From Flavisphingomonas formosensis (GTDB taxonomy: Bacteria; Pseudomonadota; Alphaproteobacteria; Sphingomonadales; Sphingomonadaceae): a stretch of DNA of 39,244 nt. The stretch is from NCBI RefSeq assembly GCF_009755815.1, contig NZ_WRPK01000023.1, positions 1 through 39,244 of the forward strand, read 5' to 3'. Made by a program: the position numbers and the translations under genes. The notes below the pieces were generated by a model, which saw only the letters and a list, made by a program, of their open reading frames with translations, was not told the DNA's origin and made no database searches. Shown piece by piece: positions 7,721 through 16,190 of this stretch (position 1 is the stretch's first letter; each line of letters opens with the position of its first letter).

Positions 7721-9066
7721 CCATCGGCTCCAATCTCTCGCTCCGCCTGGCGGCGATCCTGCTGATTGGCTTCATTCTGCTCCAGCTGCTCATCGCAGCG
7801 GTGGCGTTGCCGACATCCGGTGAGTCCGGACGGTCCTATGGCCTTCCCAGGCCGGACGAGGCCGCGGCGATCGCCGACGCGCTCGATCGCGCACCGCCTG
7901 GTCAGCGCGAGGCGCTGATCGGCGCGTTCGACGGCGGGCTTTATTCGCTCAGACTGGCAAGAGCGCTTCCTGCCCGCTGGCGCTCCTCGAACGAACTCGA
8001 GGATCTCGCCCAACGCTATCGGTCCGCGGCACAAGGGCGTGCGGTCAGCGTCGATGGCCGGCGTCCCCGGCTGAGCCGCTGGGTCGGCGATACAGCGCGG
8101 CCGGCACGCTTCCTCGCGCCGATCCGAGTGGCGATCGGCCTCAGGGACGGCGAGATCCTGCTCCTCACCAGTCAGCCGTCGGACGACCTGCGCGCCTATC
8201 TCCAGGGGCGCGCGGTGATCGGGGCGCTGGGCGCGCTCGCCCTGCTCGGCGTGCTGATGCTGGCGGTCCGGCAGACCACGCGACCGCTCGGCGCGCTTTC
8301 GCGCGGCGTCCGCCGCTTCGCCGCCGATCTCGACGCGCCCGACCTGCCGGTGAAGGGCCCGCGGGATGTCCATGAGCTCGCGACGGCATTCAACGACATG
8401 AAGGCGCAGATCCGTGCGCTGGTCGCCGAGCGCACGCGCGTCCTCGGCGCGATCGCGCACGATCTTCGCACCTATTTGACTCGCCTCAAGCTGCGCGCCG
8501 AGTTCATCGACGATGCCGATCATCGCAACCGCGCGGTGCGCGATCTCGACGAGATGACCGCTTTGGTCAACGACGCGCTGTTCCTGGCCGATCGCGACAG
8601 CGCGCCGCCTGCCCGCCCCGAGCATGTCCTGCTCGGCCCGGTTCTCGGCGAAATCGTCGGCGCTCATGTCGAGTTCGGTGACGCGGTGACCTTGATGCCA
8701 GTGCCCGAGGATCTCGCGATCGCGGCGACGCCGCTGGCGCTGCGGCGCGTGCTCGACAACCTGATCGCGAACGGGCTGCGCCATGGAACCTGCGTGACCG
8801 TCGCAGCGCATGGCCATGGCGCCGCTGTCGACATCGTCGTCGAGGACGACGGCCCGGGGGTCCCGGCCGAAGCGCTGTCACGGCTCGGCCTGCCCTTCCA
8901 ACGCTTCGATCCCTCGCGCAGCCGCGAAACCGGGGGCGCCGGCCTGGGTCTCGCAATCGTGCGTGCGCTTGCGGGGCGCGACCGCGCGGAGGTGATCTTC
9001 GAGCAGAGGGCACCGAACGGGCTGCGCGTCGTCTTGCGCTATCCGCGCCAAAAGGATGATTCATGA
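7717..9066 (+). CDS. Membrane sensor histidine kinase
   Basis: The 449-residue kinase starts at the ATG overlapping the regulator stop. A first transmembrane helix (about residues 10-31) is followed by a periplasmic domain of about 125 residues, a second helix near 165-186 and a HAMP linker. The H-box AHDLRTYLTRL gives H248 as the phosphorylated residue; the Pro usual after the Thr is Tyr here, as in a known alphaproteobacterial subgroup. The ATP domain has the N-box DNLIANGLRHG, DDGPGVP and GGAGLGLAIV. It acts with the adjacent response regulator. The signal sensed by the periplasmic domain is unknown. Confidence 0.95.
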   Translation: MTIGSNLSLRLAAILLIGFILLQLLIAAVALPTSGESGRSYGLPRPDEAAAIADALDRAPPGQREALIGAFDGGLYSLRLARALPARWRSSNELEDLAQRYRSAAQGRAVSVDGRRPRLSRWVGDTARPARFLAPIRVAIGLRDGEILLLTSQPSDDLRAYLQGRAVIGALGALALLGVLMLAVRQTTRPLGALSRGVRRFAADLDAPDLPVKGPRDVHELATAFNDMKAQIRALVAERTRVLGAIAHDLRTYLTRLKLRAEFIDDADHRNRAVRDLDEMTALVNDALFLADRDSAPPARPEHVLLGPVLGEIVGAHVEFGDAVTLMPVPEDLAIAATPLALRRVLDNLIANGLRHGTCVTVAAHGHGAAVDIVVEDDGPGVPAEALSRLGLPFQRFDPSRSRETGGAGLGLAIVRALAGRDRAEVIFEQRAPNGLRVVLRYPRQKDDS

Positions 9067-9254
9067 CGACCTGCCCACTTTTAGCAGCACAGAGACGGCG
9101 CCTCACCACGACTAGTTCTGCACAGCACGCCGCGTGAATGGGCCGCCAGGCAATCTGCCACGGTTGCGGCGCGTGGTCCCACAGCGCTTCTACCGCATCA
9201 TCGACGCCGAAGAAGGGTGTGAGGGGAAGCGATCACCGTCACGGCTTTCACCTC

Positions 9255-9282
9255 CTTGAATCACTTGTCGGCCATCCTAAAT
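9255..9282 (+). promoter_or_regulatory. RpoH-like heat-shock promoter candidate
   Basis: CTTGAA at 9255-9260 is followed after 15 bases by CCTAAAT at 9276-9282. Alphaproteobacterial RpoH promoters have CTTG plus a C-Y-T-A-T-rich -10 at about this spacing. It lies about 105 bases before the small heat shock gene, leaving room for a structured leader. Confidence 0.5.
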
Positions 9283-9327
9283 ATCATGGGCCGGGCGCCG
9301 TGTTCGGGTCCGGTGGGACATAGAGGG

Positions 9328-9385
9328 CGCCGGCTCTTCGCTACCGGCGTTCCTTGTGCCCAGATCGCTTCAAATGGAGGATTTG
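9328..9385 (+). promoter_or_regulatory. Structured 5' leader of the small heat shock gene, possible RNA thermometer
   Basis: Two hairpins can form. CGCCGG (9328-9333) pairs with CCGGCG (9344-9349). CAAAU (9371-9375) pairs with AUUUG (9381-9385), holding the Shine-Dalgarno GGAGG (9376-9380) in the loop. Small heat shock genes of alphaproteobacteria often carry ROSE-type RNA thermometers, but here the ribosome site is looped rather than paired, so this would not be a classic ROSE element. Confidence 0.4.
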
Positions 9386-9388
9386 GCT

Positions 9389-9862
9389 ATGAGGACCAAT
9401 TTCGATTTCGCGCCCTATCGGCGTTCCACCGTCGGTTTTGACCGCCTTTTTGATCTGCTTGAGACTGGACTGCGTGGAGAGGCTGCGGACGGCTATCCAC
9501 CGTTCGACATCGTCCGGGACGGCGGGGATAGTTATCGCATCACTCTCGCTGTAGCCGGCTTTGCTCCGCAAGAAATTGAGATCGTCGCTCAACAGAATCA
9601 GCTCAGCATCACCGGCAAGCGCGCCGAAGATGCCGATAGGGGCGACTATCTGCATCGGGGCATAGCGACTCGTACGTTCGAACGGCGTTTCCAGCTCGCT
9701 GACTTCATCGAGGTGGGTAGCGCTACCTTCGAAAATGGGCTGCTCTCGATCGCTCTCAAACGCGTCGTCCCCGAGGCTATGAAGCCGCGGAGAATTGAGA
9801 TCGGCCAGTCGCAGCCAGCCAATGACCGGCTTGAAGGCCCCCAGGGGCAAGCAGCCGCCTAG
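9389..9862 (+). CDS. hsp20: Small heat shock protein, Hsp20 / alpha-crystallin family
   Basis: The 157-residue protein starts MRTNFDFAPYRRSTVGFDRLFDLLE-like, the usual N-terminus of proteobacterial IbpA-type Hsp20. An alpha-crystallin domain follows (about 35-130), with DGGDSYRITLAVAGF and the C-terminal motif FENGLLSIAL. It forms oligomers that hold unfolded proteins for DnaK/ClpB. The start is fixed by GGAGG at 9376-9380; a longer reading from a GTG at 9356 lacks a ribosome site. It is a single gene with its own heat-shock-like promoter and a strong terminator. Confidence 0.95.
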   Translation: MRTNFDFAPYRRSTVGFDRLFDLLETGLRGEAADGYPPFDIVRDGGDSYRITLAVAGFAPQEIEIVAQQNQLSITGKRAEDADRGDYLHRGIATRTFERRFQLADFIEVGSATFENGLLSIALKRVVPEAMKPRRIEIGQSQPANDRLEGPQGQAAA

Positions 9863-9873
9863 GCGGGCGATCA

Positions 9874-9906
9874 CGCCCCGCCGCCTTCAACTGACGCGGC
9901 GGGGCG
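9874..9906 (+). terminator. Strong hairpin terminator behind hsp20
   Basis: CGCCCCGCCGC (9874-9884) and GCGGCGGGGCG (9896-9906) form a perfect 11-bp GC stem with an 11-base loop, 11 bases after the hsp20 stop. CTTCCT follows, a weak U-tract. Confidence 0.75.
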
Positions 9907-10192
9907 CTTCCTGCGGCTCCCATGGACACGGCGATTCATATCCATTCGCATGCAGGATCTTCTCAGATAAATTGAGAGGCTGATTGGAAATGTGCGGAAG
10001 CATGCATTTCCAGGCGGCACGAGTCCGTTCATGCGCCGAGGGCTCATCCCCGGAGAGACGCTGAATAGGTGGGGTAACACAAACCCGACAGATACGATCG
10101 TGCCTGCATGGCGGATCCTATGGCGCAAGGCTGGGGCAATCCGAACGGGGACGGGTCTCGGCAGCCGGCGCGGCCCCGGCGACAGCCGTCTG
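9907..10192. other. Intergenic stretch between hsp20 and the SRPBCC gene
   Basis: The only structure seen is an interrupted inverted repeat, GGAAATG (9986-9992) with CATTTCC (10005-10011). Open frames here run antisense into the SRPBCC gene and have no coding character. Confidence 0.4.
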
Positions 10193-10660
10193 TTATTCCC
10201 GGCGGTTTCCGTCGTGCCGGAAACCTGCCTCTGCAAAATCGCGAAGCGCACGGGCCAGCCTGTTGAAGGAATTCGATATGGACTCGCCCATATGGTCCAT
10301 CATCTGATCCGCCAGGGGACCGTAGAAAGTATCGCTCGTACGATAGACGCAGCCCTCTGGAGCTTCGTCGAGACGCTGGTCCCGACGGGTTCTCACCTCT
10401 CCCTGCGCATAGCCCCAGGCAATATGTTCTGGCCGCTTCAACTCCAACAGACGATGCTCGAATATCGCGCTCTTCCCGGTGATCCCTTCGTCGCTGACCC
10501 AAAGCCGCACGGGCTCGCCCAGCCGCAATGAGCATTCGACCCGCGCGCTGAGCGTATTCCAGAGAGGATAGCGGGCAAAATCGGTAAGGATGGCCCAAAC
10601 GATCTCACGCGGAACCTCTATTAGAATGGGCGAGGATTCCACGATCCGGCTATACGGCAT
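10193..10660 (-). CDS. SRPBCC (START/polyketide-cyclase-like) domain protein
   Basis: The 155-residue product has the helix-grip pattern of the SRPBCC superfamily. Near the N-terminus it has PREIVWAILTDFARYPLWN. Alternating strands with a hydrophobic pocket follow, then a C-terminal amphipathic helix MGESISNSFNRLARALRDFA. Such proteins bind or transform small hydrophobic ligands and no catalytic residue can be assigned. The ATG at 10660 is chosen because AGGAGG at 10672-10677 (minus) lies 11 bases upstream; a GTG at 10672 would overlap that site. It lies behind the VOC gene on the same strand with a 57-base gap, so co-transcription is likely. Confidence 0.8.
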   Translation of the reverse strand: MPYSRIVESSPILIEVPREIVWAILTDFARYPLWNTLSARVECSLRLGEPVRLWVSDEGITGKSAIFEHRLLELKRPEHIAWGYAQGEVRTRRDQRLDEAPEGCVYRTSDTFYGPLADQMMDHMGESISNSFNRLARALRDFAEAGFRHDGNRRE

Positions 10661-10717
10661 GAGCCCTTCCACCTCCTATTGTCACTGTCCCGATCAAGAT
10701 CTCACCTAGCGGATCGT

Positions 10718-11569
10718 CTAAGCCGTGGGGTCAGGCAGGAAATAGTTCAGTCTGACCCCATTTGGATCGAAACCTTCCACATATCCGCGCCGTCGCGGCC
10801 CGAACTCTGCGCCGGCGGCCTCCTCGAGCGAATCCACGCGAAAAGCGAGCAGATTGAAACCCCCGCTCGCCGATCCGTCCCATGCCGGATCCTGTCGGGG
10901 CTTCGGGTGCAGGAAGGAAAGCAGTTCGACGACATCGTCGCCGTTGCGCATCATCTGGGCGATGGCGCTGCTGTCCACTTCCTCGAACATCCTGTCGAGT
11001 TGTCCGGGCGGATCGCGATAATCGAATATCTCAGCGCGCCTGAAGCCCAACGCCTCATAGAAGGAGATGGATTCCTCCAGATCGCGGACGCAGATTCCAG
11101 AGTGCGAGAATTTATGATCGATTCCCGGTATGCCCGAGGAAAAGCCGTCCGTGCCATAAGGGACCGTCGACCAGATTTCGACGCGAATGCCGTCCGGATC
11201 GGTGCAATAGATCATTGCCATGTCCCTGCCGGCACTGGAATTCGCAATGAGCGTCTCCCGCGCGACGGCGCCCCCGCGATCGCACACCCTGTCGAGCGTC
11301 GCATCGAAATCGCGGACATAGAAATTGAGATGGGTCAGCCCCAGGGCGGTCATCGGCCTGCGCTGGCGGAGATTGCGGTTATCCGGCTCGGGGTCGCGGC
11401 TCAGGCGGAGCATCACCCTATGGCCGTTGCGCATGAGGATCGAATCGGGTGAGTCACTCCGCAGCGCGCCCACATCAGGCACTGCATGAAAACCCAGGCC
11501 TGCGTAGAAATGTGCCGACGCGGCCGGGTTCGAGACGAGAAGACCCCGATATGCGAGCGAAACCGTCAT
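10718..11569 (-). CDS. Two-domain VOC (glyoxalase/extradiol dioxygenase fold) protein
   Basis: The 283-residue protein has two vicinal-oxygen-chelate modules. The first (about 1-130) contains YRGLLVSNPAASAHFYAGLGF, a metal-ligand-like H in THLNFYV and E in GIRVEIWS. The second (about 145-280) contains HSGICVRDLEESISFYEALGF and ends GVRLNYFLPD. In the second module the usual His of HLAFRV is replaced (FNLLAFRV), so only part of the metal set may be kept. The start at 11569 has GGAGAA eight bases upstream; earlier in-frame ATGs lack one. The family includes ring-cleavage dioxygenases, isomerases and lyases. It is divergent from the HTH regulator. Confidence 0.85.
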   Translation of the reverse strand: MTVSLAYRGLLVSNPAASAHFYAGLGFHAVPDVGALRSDSPDSILMRNGHRVMLRLSRDPEPDNRNLRQRRPMTALGLTHLNFYVRDFDATLDRVCDRGGAVARETLIANSSAGRDMAMIYCTDPDGIRVEIWSTVPYGTDGFSSGIPGIDHKFSHSGICVRDLEESISFYEALGFRRAEIFDYRDPPGQLDRMFEEVDSSAIAQMMRNGDDVVELLSFLHPKPRQDPAWDGSASGGFNLLAFRVDSLEEAAGAEFGPRRRGYVEGFDPNGVRLNYFLPDPTA

Positions 11570-11838
11570 TGCGCTTCTCCATTCCGTCCGGCTGTCAGTT
11601 GCCGTCATGGTTTCGAAAATAGGAAGGTTCGGAAAGGCTGCCCCCTGCGCGGCCCGATCCCCGCCCCTATCGCCCTTTCGCAAAGGCGACACACTGTTGT
11701 AGTTTTCCAGATTTGGACATAGGCTGACACCACGGAGACACGTACGACCTCCTTAAAAACAAGCGCCGTCGATGATGGCACAAAAAGAAAAAATGGCCGC
11801 AAGGCAAAAAATAGGCGAGAGGCTGTCGGAGGACTGAA

Positions 11839-12765
11839 ATGGCTTTGGCGAATGTAAACGGACATGCCGATAAAATCGCTGCGCCACCTTATGGCGAGGT
11901 CGAAGATATTATTCGCAAGCGCAACAGGAAGACTACAAAACAACCTGTGGATGGTACGCGGCATAGTCAGAGCAAGCTGCTCAAGAATGTCCTGAAGCAG
12001 CAGATCCGTAACCGCGGGCTGCGCTACCAGGACATCGCCGAGCATCTCGGTATCAGCGTGATGACGGTGAAGCGCTACCTCAACTCCGATCGCGTGCCGA
12101 TCGAAGCGCTCGAAGAGATCGGATCCTGCCTCGGACTGAGCCTGATCGAATTGGCCGAGATCGCCAAGGCGAACGACGGGCGCAACAAGCTGGATCTGGA
12201 ATTCCAGCAGGAGAGCGCGCTGGCTTCGGACCATGGCCTCGCGCTGCTCAGGCTGCTGCTCTACAGCGGCATGACCGTCGAGGAAATCATCGCCGAATAT
12301 GGCGTCGACGAGCCGACGCTGATCCAATTGTTGACCCATCTCGACCGGCTCAAGCTCATCGAGTTGCTGCCAGGGAATCGGGTGCGCATCCGCGGCTCGC
12401 GCCATATTGAGTGGAAGGCCGGCGGCCCGATGCGGTATGAGATCGAGAACGACATTCGCAACCATTTCGTGAAGATGGATTTCGCGAATACCGAGGAATT
12501 TTTCGGCTACGAAACCGCCCGTCTGTCGGAATCCTCGATTCTCCAGATCGAGGACCAGATGCGCCAACTCGTGCGCAACGTCCGTATCCTGCATCAGATC
12601 GATCAGACGCTGCGCTCCGACCAGAAGCAATGGTATACCGTTCTGGTCTGCAAGCGCGAAACCAACTGGTGCTTCCCGCTGCGCAGCGGCGAACTGAAGC
12701 GACCGCGCTCGCTGGCCCCGGACCGGACACCCTATCCCTATCCTTATCCCGAACGGCGACAATAG
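11839..12765 (+). CDS. HTH (Xre-like) transcriptional regulator with C-terminal winged-helix-like region
   Basis: The 308-residue protein has a basic, disordered N-terminus (1-45). A helix-turn-helix follows (about 48-90), with YQDIAEHLGISVMTVKRYLN as its core, then a second region (about 130-185) with EEIIAEYGVDEPTLIQLLTHL that looks like a winged helix. The C-terminal third has no family I can name. GGAGG lies just upstream of the ATG. It sits between the two halves of the putative catabolic locus, divergent from a VOC gene and convergent with the TonB receptor, so it is the best candidate for their regulator. Confidence 0.82.
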   Translation: MALANVNGHADKIAAPPYGEVEDIIRKRNRKTTKQPVDGTRHSQSKLLKNVLKQQIRNRGLRYQDIAEHLGISVMTVKRYLNSDRVPIEALEEIGSCLGLSLIELAEIAKANDGRNKLDLEFQQESALASDHGLALLRLLLYSGMTVEEIIAEYGVDEPTLIQLLTHLDRLKLIELLPGNRVRIRGSRHIEWKAGGPMRYEIENDIRNHFVKMDFANTEEFFGYETARLSESSILQIEDQMRQLVRNVRILHQIDQTLRSDQKQWYTVLVCKRETNWCFPLRSGELKRPRSLAPDRTPYPYPYPERRQ

Positions 12766-12788
12766 AGGATCGCCGCCGCTGGCGCGGA

Positions 12789-12824
12789 AGGCGCTGTGCC
12801 CCGGATGTCCAGAACACAGCGCCT
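12789..12824. terminator. Hairpin between convergent genes
   Basis: AGGCGCTGTG (12789-12798) and CACAGCGCCT (12815-12824) form a perfect 10-bp stem with a 16-base loop. It lies between the regulator stop (12765) and the receptor stop (12852) and could end transcription from both sides. It has no U-tract. Confidence 0.45.
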
Positions 12825-12851
12825 CGCCGGTCGGCGGGATCATAGCCGCCG

Positions 12852-15185
12852 TCAGAATTTGAATTCCACGTCCAGCCCGTAGGTGCGCGGGCGCTGGAAA
12901 GCGCCGACTACGACTGAGCTGAGATCGAGCGCATTCACGATCGTCTTATCGTTGGTGAGGTTCCTCACCCAGGCCGACAACTTGGCCTTGGCGTTGCCCG
13001 ACAGCGGAATGTCCGCGACGGTCGCCCGCATGTTGAGCAGCCATTGGGAATTGTGGAACAGAACGTCGTCCAGCGCCGGATCATTCGCGATATGCCGCGG
13101 TACTAGGCTTTGCGAGCCGCGATACTGCGCATCGATATCGAACGCGACCGTGCCCCAGTTGAATTCGGGCATCGTATAGTTGAGTGCCACGCTCCCCGTC
13201 ATTTTCGGTCGATTGACCGGAGCATATCGGCCAACGATCCCCACTTTCGGATCGAGTTCTCGATATTTGAAATTGGTATAGCCGATATTGCCGCTGAGCG
13301 TGACACCTTCCGCAGGGATCACCGTGGTCTCCGCCTCGAGCCCCCAGATGCGAGCCCGGCCGGCATTGCGCGTCCGCGATCCGTCCACGGTGTCGAACGT
13401 GGCGAACTGAAGATCCTTATAGTCGGTGTAGAATGCCGCCGCGTTGAAACGCAGTCTCCGATCGAGGAAATCGCCCTTCAAGCCCGCTTCGTAGGCGGTC
13501 ACCGTCTCCGGATTATAGGCGACCCCATGGGTCACGCCGCCGGACTGATAGCCCGTACTGATCTTCGCATAGGTGAGCAGGCCGGGGCGAATGGTGTAGG
13601 CAATATTTGCGAGATAATCGATCCGGTTCTTCTTGAAGCTCGGATATCGAATGTCGAATTCCAGTATGCGCTTATAATCCCAGGTCGATCTGACGCCGCC
13701 GGTGATATCCAGCGTATCCGTCAAATGCCAGGTGAGCTGGGCGAACAGGGCGTTGGATCTAATCTTTGCCTCGCTGTTTCCGGTCGGCGGACCGGGAAAG
13801 ACGAAATCGGGCGCTGCTGTGAAAGCGACGGTCGCGGGGGGCGGACGCTCCTTGGTGAGCTGATTATAATAATAATAGCCCGCGACGAGGTTGAATTTCT
13901 CGGTGTCTACATTCAGCTGGAATTCGTCGCTGAACTGATAGTTCGTCCGCCTTTGCGCGCCGATCACCAGCAGGATGAACGGATCGCCGTCGCATGCCGG
14001 GCCGCCGCAGAGAAAATTGATGGCCGGCGTTATGACGAGGCCGCCGGCACCATCGATCTGGTTGGATTTGGTGCCCATCTTCAGGACGCGATAGGCTGCG
14101 ATATTCTTCAGCGAGACCGTATCGCTGAGCTTCCAACTCGCGGTAAGCGAGTTGTTGAGCCCCCGGATGCGGTTGTTCTGCGACAGCGCGGCATTGACCG
14201 CGTCGAGCCGTTTCACGCTGATCAGCGATTCATAACCACCCGGCTGCGCGCCGAGCACGAGCCTCGAGAAGGCGCCCCCGGTCCCGTCAGAAAAACCGAG
14301 CACCTGCCGCGCGTCGGGTTCGTCGACGGTATCGAGCCAGTCGAACCGATAGTCGAACCTGAGATCGTCGGTCGGCTGATATTTTACCGCCACGTGAAGC
14401 GCATCGCTGTTGCCACCGCCCAGCCGCTTGGGGGATTTCAGCTTGCCTACCTGTCCCACCGTCTGGTCCGTGAAATCATAAACCGTGCCGGCGCCGAGGT
14501 TCCGCGTATCGCCGCGGCGTTCCTGATGGAGATAGGTCGCGGCGATGCTGACATGGTTCCACTCAGGCAGGTTGATGGTCGTCTTGAAGCGCCTGGACGC
14601 GTAGTTTCCGATCGATATCGATTGCTTGACGCCGAACTGGCCGGTCGGATCGGTGGTGATGAATGAAATCGCCCCGCCAGTCGAATTCCGGCCGAACAAG
14701 GTTCCCTGCGGACCGCGCAGGACCTCGATCCGCTGAATGTCCGCCACGTCCTGGATCGCGCCGAAATAATCGCCCTGATATACGCCGTCCACATAGATGG
14801 AGACGGGATTGTCCGCGCCCAGGATGCCGCTTCCGCCGGCAAGGCCGCGGATGTTGATCACCGGGATCGGATTGCCGCCGGCGGCCAGCGTCGTGCTCAG
14901 ATTGGGCACGAGCGCGGTCAGCGCCGTAACGTTGGTGATGCGCGCACGATCCACGGTGGCTGCGGTCAGCGCGGTCACGGCAACGGGAACGCTCTGAAGA
15001 TTCTGCTCGCGTTTCTGCGCAGTGACGACGATATCCTGAAGTTGATACGCATAATTTTCCGCACCGGATGCTTTATCCATATGATCATGCGAGGCAGATC
15101 CACTTTGCGCCAAAGCTCCGCTGCTCATGAAGACGGTCGTCATCATTAAGCCGATACCGTAATGTGTGCCTTTTTTAATTGGCAT
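12852..15185 (-). CDS. TonB-dependent outer-membrane receptor of the catabolic operon
   Basis: The 777-residue protein has a signal peptide (about 1-27, ending GALAQ). A TonB-box-like DIVVTAQKREQNLQSVPVAV leads into the plug. The plug carries VLRGPQGTLFGRNSTGG, the strong signature of sphingomonad aromatic and xenobiotic uptake receptors, and the barrel ends with GLDVEFKF. The start is the ATG at 15185 behind GGGAGGT. It is the last gene of a minus-strand run VOC-LLM-SDR-receptor; the 178-base gap before it may hold its own promoter. It likely imports the operon's substrate. Confidence 0.94.
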   Translation of the reverse strand: MPIKKGTHYGIGLMMTTVFMSSGALAQSGSASHDHMDKASGAENYAYQLQDIVVTAQKREQNLQSVPVAVTALTAATVDRARITNVTALTALVPNLSTTLAAGGNPIPVINIRGLAGGSGILGADNPVSIYVDGVYQGDYFGAIQDVADIQRIEVLRGPQGTLFGRNSTGGAISFITTDPTGQFGVKQSISIGNYASRRFKTTINLPEWNHVSIAATYLHQERRGDTRNLGAGTVYDFTDQTVGQVGKLKSPKRLGGGNSDALHVAVKYQPTDDLRFDYRFDWLDTVDEPDARQVLGFSDGTGGAFSRLVLGAQPGGYESLISVKRLDAVNAALSQNNRIRGLNNSLTASWKLSDTVSLKNIAAYRVLKMGTKSNQIDGAGGLVITPAINFLCGGPACDGDPFILLVIGAQRRTNYQFSDEFQLNVDTEKFNLVAGYYYYNQLTKERPPPATVAFTAAPDFVFPGPPTGNSEAKIRSNALFAQLTWHLTDTLDITGGVRSTWDYKRILEFDIRYPSFKKNRIDYLANIAYTIRPGLLTYAKISTGYQSGGVTHGVAYNPETVTAYEAGLKGDFLDRRLRFNAAAFYTDYKDLQFATFDTVDGSRTRNAGRARIWGLEAETTVIPAEGVTLSGNIGYTNFKYRELDPKVGIVGRYAPVNRPKMTGSVALNYTMPEFNWGTVAFDIDAQYRGSQSLVPRHIANDPALDDVLFHNSQWLLNMRATVADIPLSGNAKAKLSAWVRNLTNDKTIVNALDLSSVVVGAFQRPRTYGLDVEFKF

Positions 15186-15363
15186 ACCCCACCTCCCCTC
15201 GTGATAGATCATTTTTCTTAAACGCTATGGATGATCAAAATCAGGGTCAAGAATGCGTCCCGCCGCTCCTCTGCAAGGACCATAATCTGTTCCCGCAAGT
15301 GTCAGATCGCGGCTCTCGCGACTTGCCGGCAGGCAGCTCGCCCGAGAAGCGAGAATGCAATTG

Positions 15364-16146
15364 TTAAGTCGACATCCTCTCCCCTCCGTTGACGTCGAGC
15401 GTCACGCCGGTGAGGGCGCAGGCAAAATCGGAGGCGAGGAACAGCACCGCCTTGGCGCAATCCTCATCGGTCGGGATCCTGCCGAGCGGCATGCGCGCCT
15501 TCACGGGTGCGATCAAATCGTCGACAGAGCAGCCATTCGCATCGGCCTGCATCTGCAGGAAGGTCTCGGTCGTGATTCCCCACATCCACCCCGGGCGCGC
15601 GCAGTTGACCCGGATATTATACATGCCCAGCTCCGACGCGAGCTGCCGGGTCGCCCCTTCGAGCGCCGCCTTGGCCACCGCATAGGCGGATTGGCCCGGA
15701 ACGTGCTGTACCGCCGCCTTGGACGAGATGGTGACGATCGCCCCGCCCCCCTGTGCTTTCATGGCGGGCAGAACCGCGTCGACCATCCGGAGCGCACCGA
15801 AGCAGGTGATGTTCATGTTGACCATCCACTGGTCGAGCAATGCCTCCTCAAACGGGCCGGACGACGCCGTCGAGAAGGCGTTGTTGACCAGGCAGTCGAT
15901 CCGCCCGAAGCGATCCAGCGTCGCGGCGGCCAGGGCCTTGCAATCGGCGTCCGTGCCGACATCCGCGACCCGCGCGATCGCCTCGCCTCCGGCGGCGCGA
16001 ACCTCGGCGGCGATGCGCTCGGGCTCGTTCCGGCTCTGCGCCGCGAGCACGACGCGCGCCCCCTCCCCGGCGGCCAGCAGCGCCATTCGCCGCCCCAGGC
16101 CCGGTCCCGCCCCGGCGATGATCAAGACTTTTCCCGGGAGCAACAT
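15364..16146 (-). CDS. Short-chain dehydrogenase/reductase
   Basis: The 260-residue classical SDR has the cofactor motif GAGPGLG (12-18), an NNA motif (88-90), Ser near 142 (TISSKAA) and YAVAK giving Y155 and K159. The C-terminal DVNGG is typical. The family oxidises or reduces alcohols and ketones with NAD(P)H, and all catalytic residues are present. The ATG at 16146 sits about 7 bases after AAGGAG and is preferred over the ATG at 16152. The start is 44 bases behind the flavin monooxygenase stop, within the same operon, and suggests an alcohol intermediate in the pathway. Confidence 0.92.
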   Translation of the reverse strand: MLLPGKVLIIAGAGPGLGRRMALLAAGEGARVVLAAQSRNEPERIAAEVRAAGGEAIARVADVGTDADCKALAAATLDRFGRIDCLVNNAFSTASSGPFEEALLDQWMVNMNITCFGALRMVDAVLPAMKAQGGGAIVTISSKAAVQHVPGQSAYAVAKAALEGATRQLASELGMYNIRVNCARPGWMWGITTETFLQMQADANGCSVDDLIAPVKARMPLGRIPTDEDCAKAVLFLASDFACALTGVTLDVNGGERMST

Positions 16147-16190
16147 TCCCATCTCCTTCCCGCGTGCCGGCGTGGATCGAGAGCCGGTCG

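Noticed and set aside
9992-10531. Plus-strand open frame of 179 codons after hsp20
   Set aside because: Most of it is antisense to the SRPBCC gene, which has a ribosome site and clear fold pattern; the frame itself has none.
13110-14666. Long plus-strand open frame (518 codons) inside the receptor gene
   Set aside because: It is antisense to a clear TonB-dependent receptor, has no family pattern or ribosome site, and is explained by GC-rich codon shadowing.
15295-15326. GCAAGT/ACTTGC and TCGCG/CGCGA palindromes between the SDR and receptor genes
   Set aside because: The two stems compete for the same bases and lack a U-tract; too short to call a terminator or operator.
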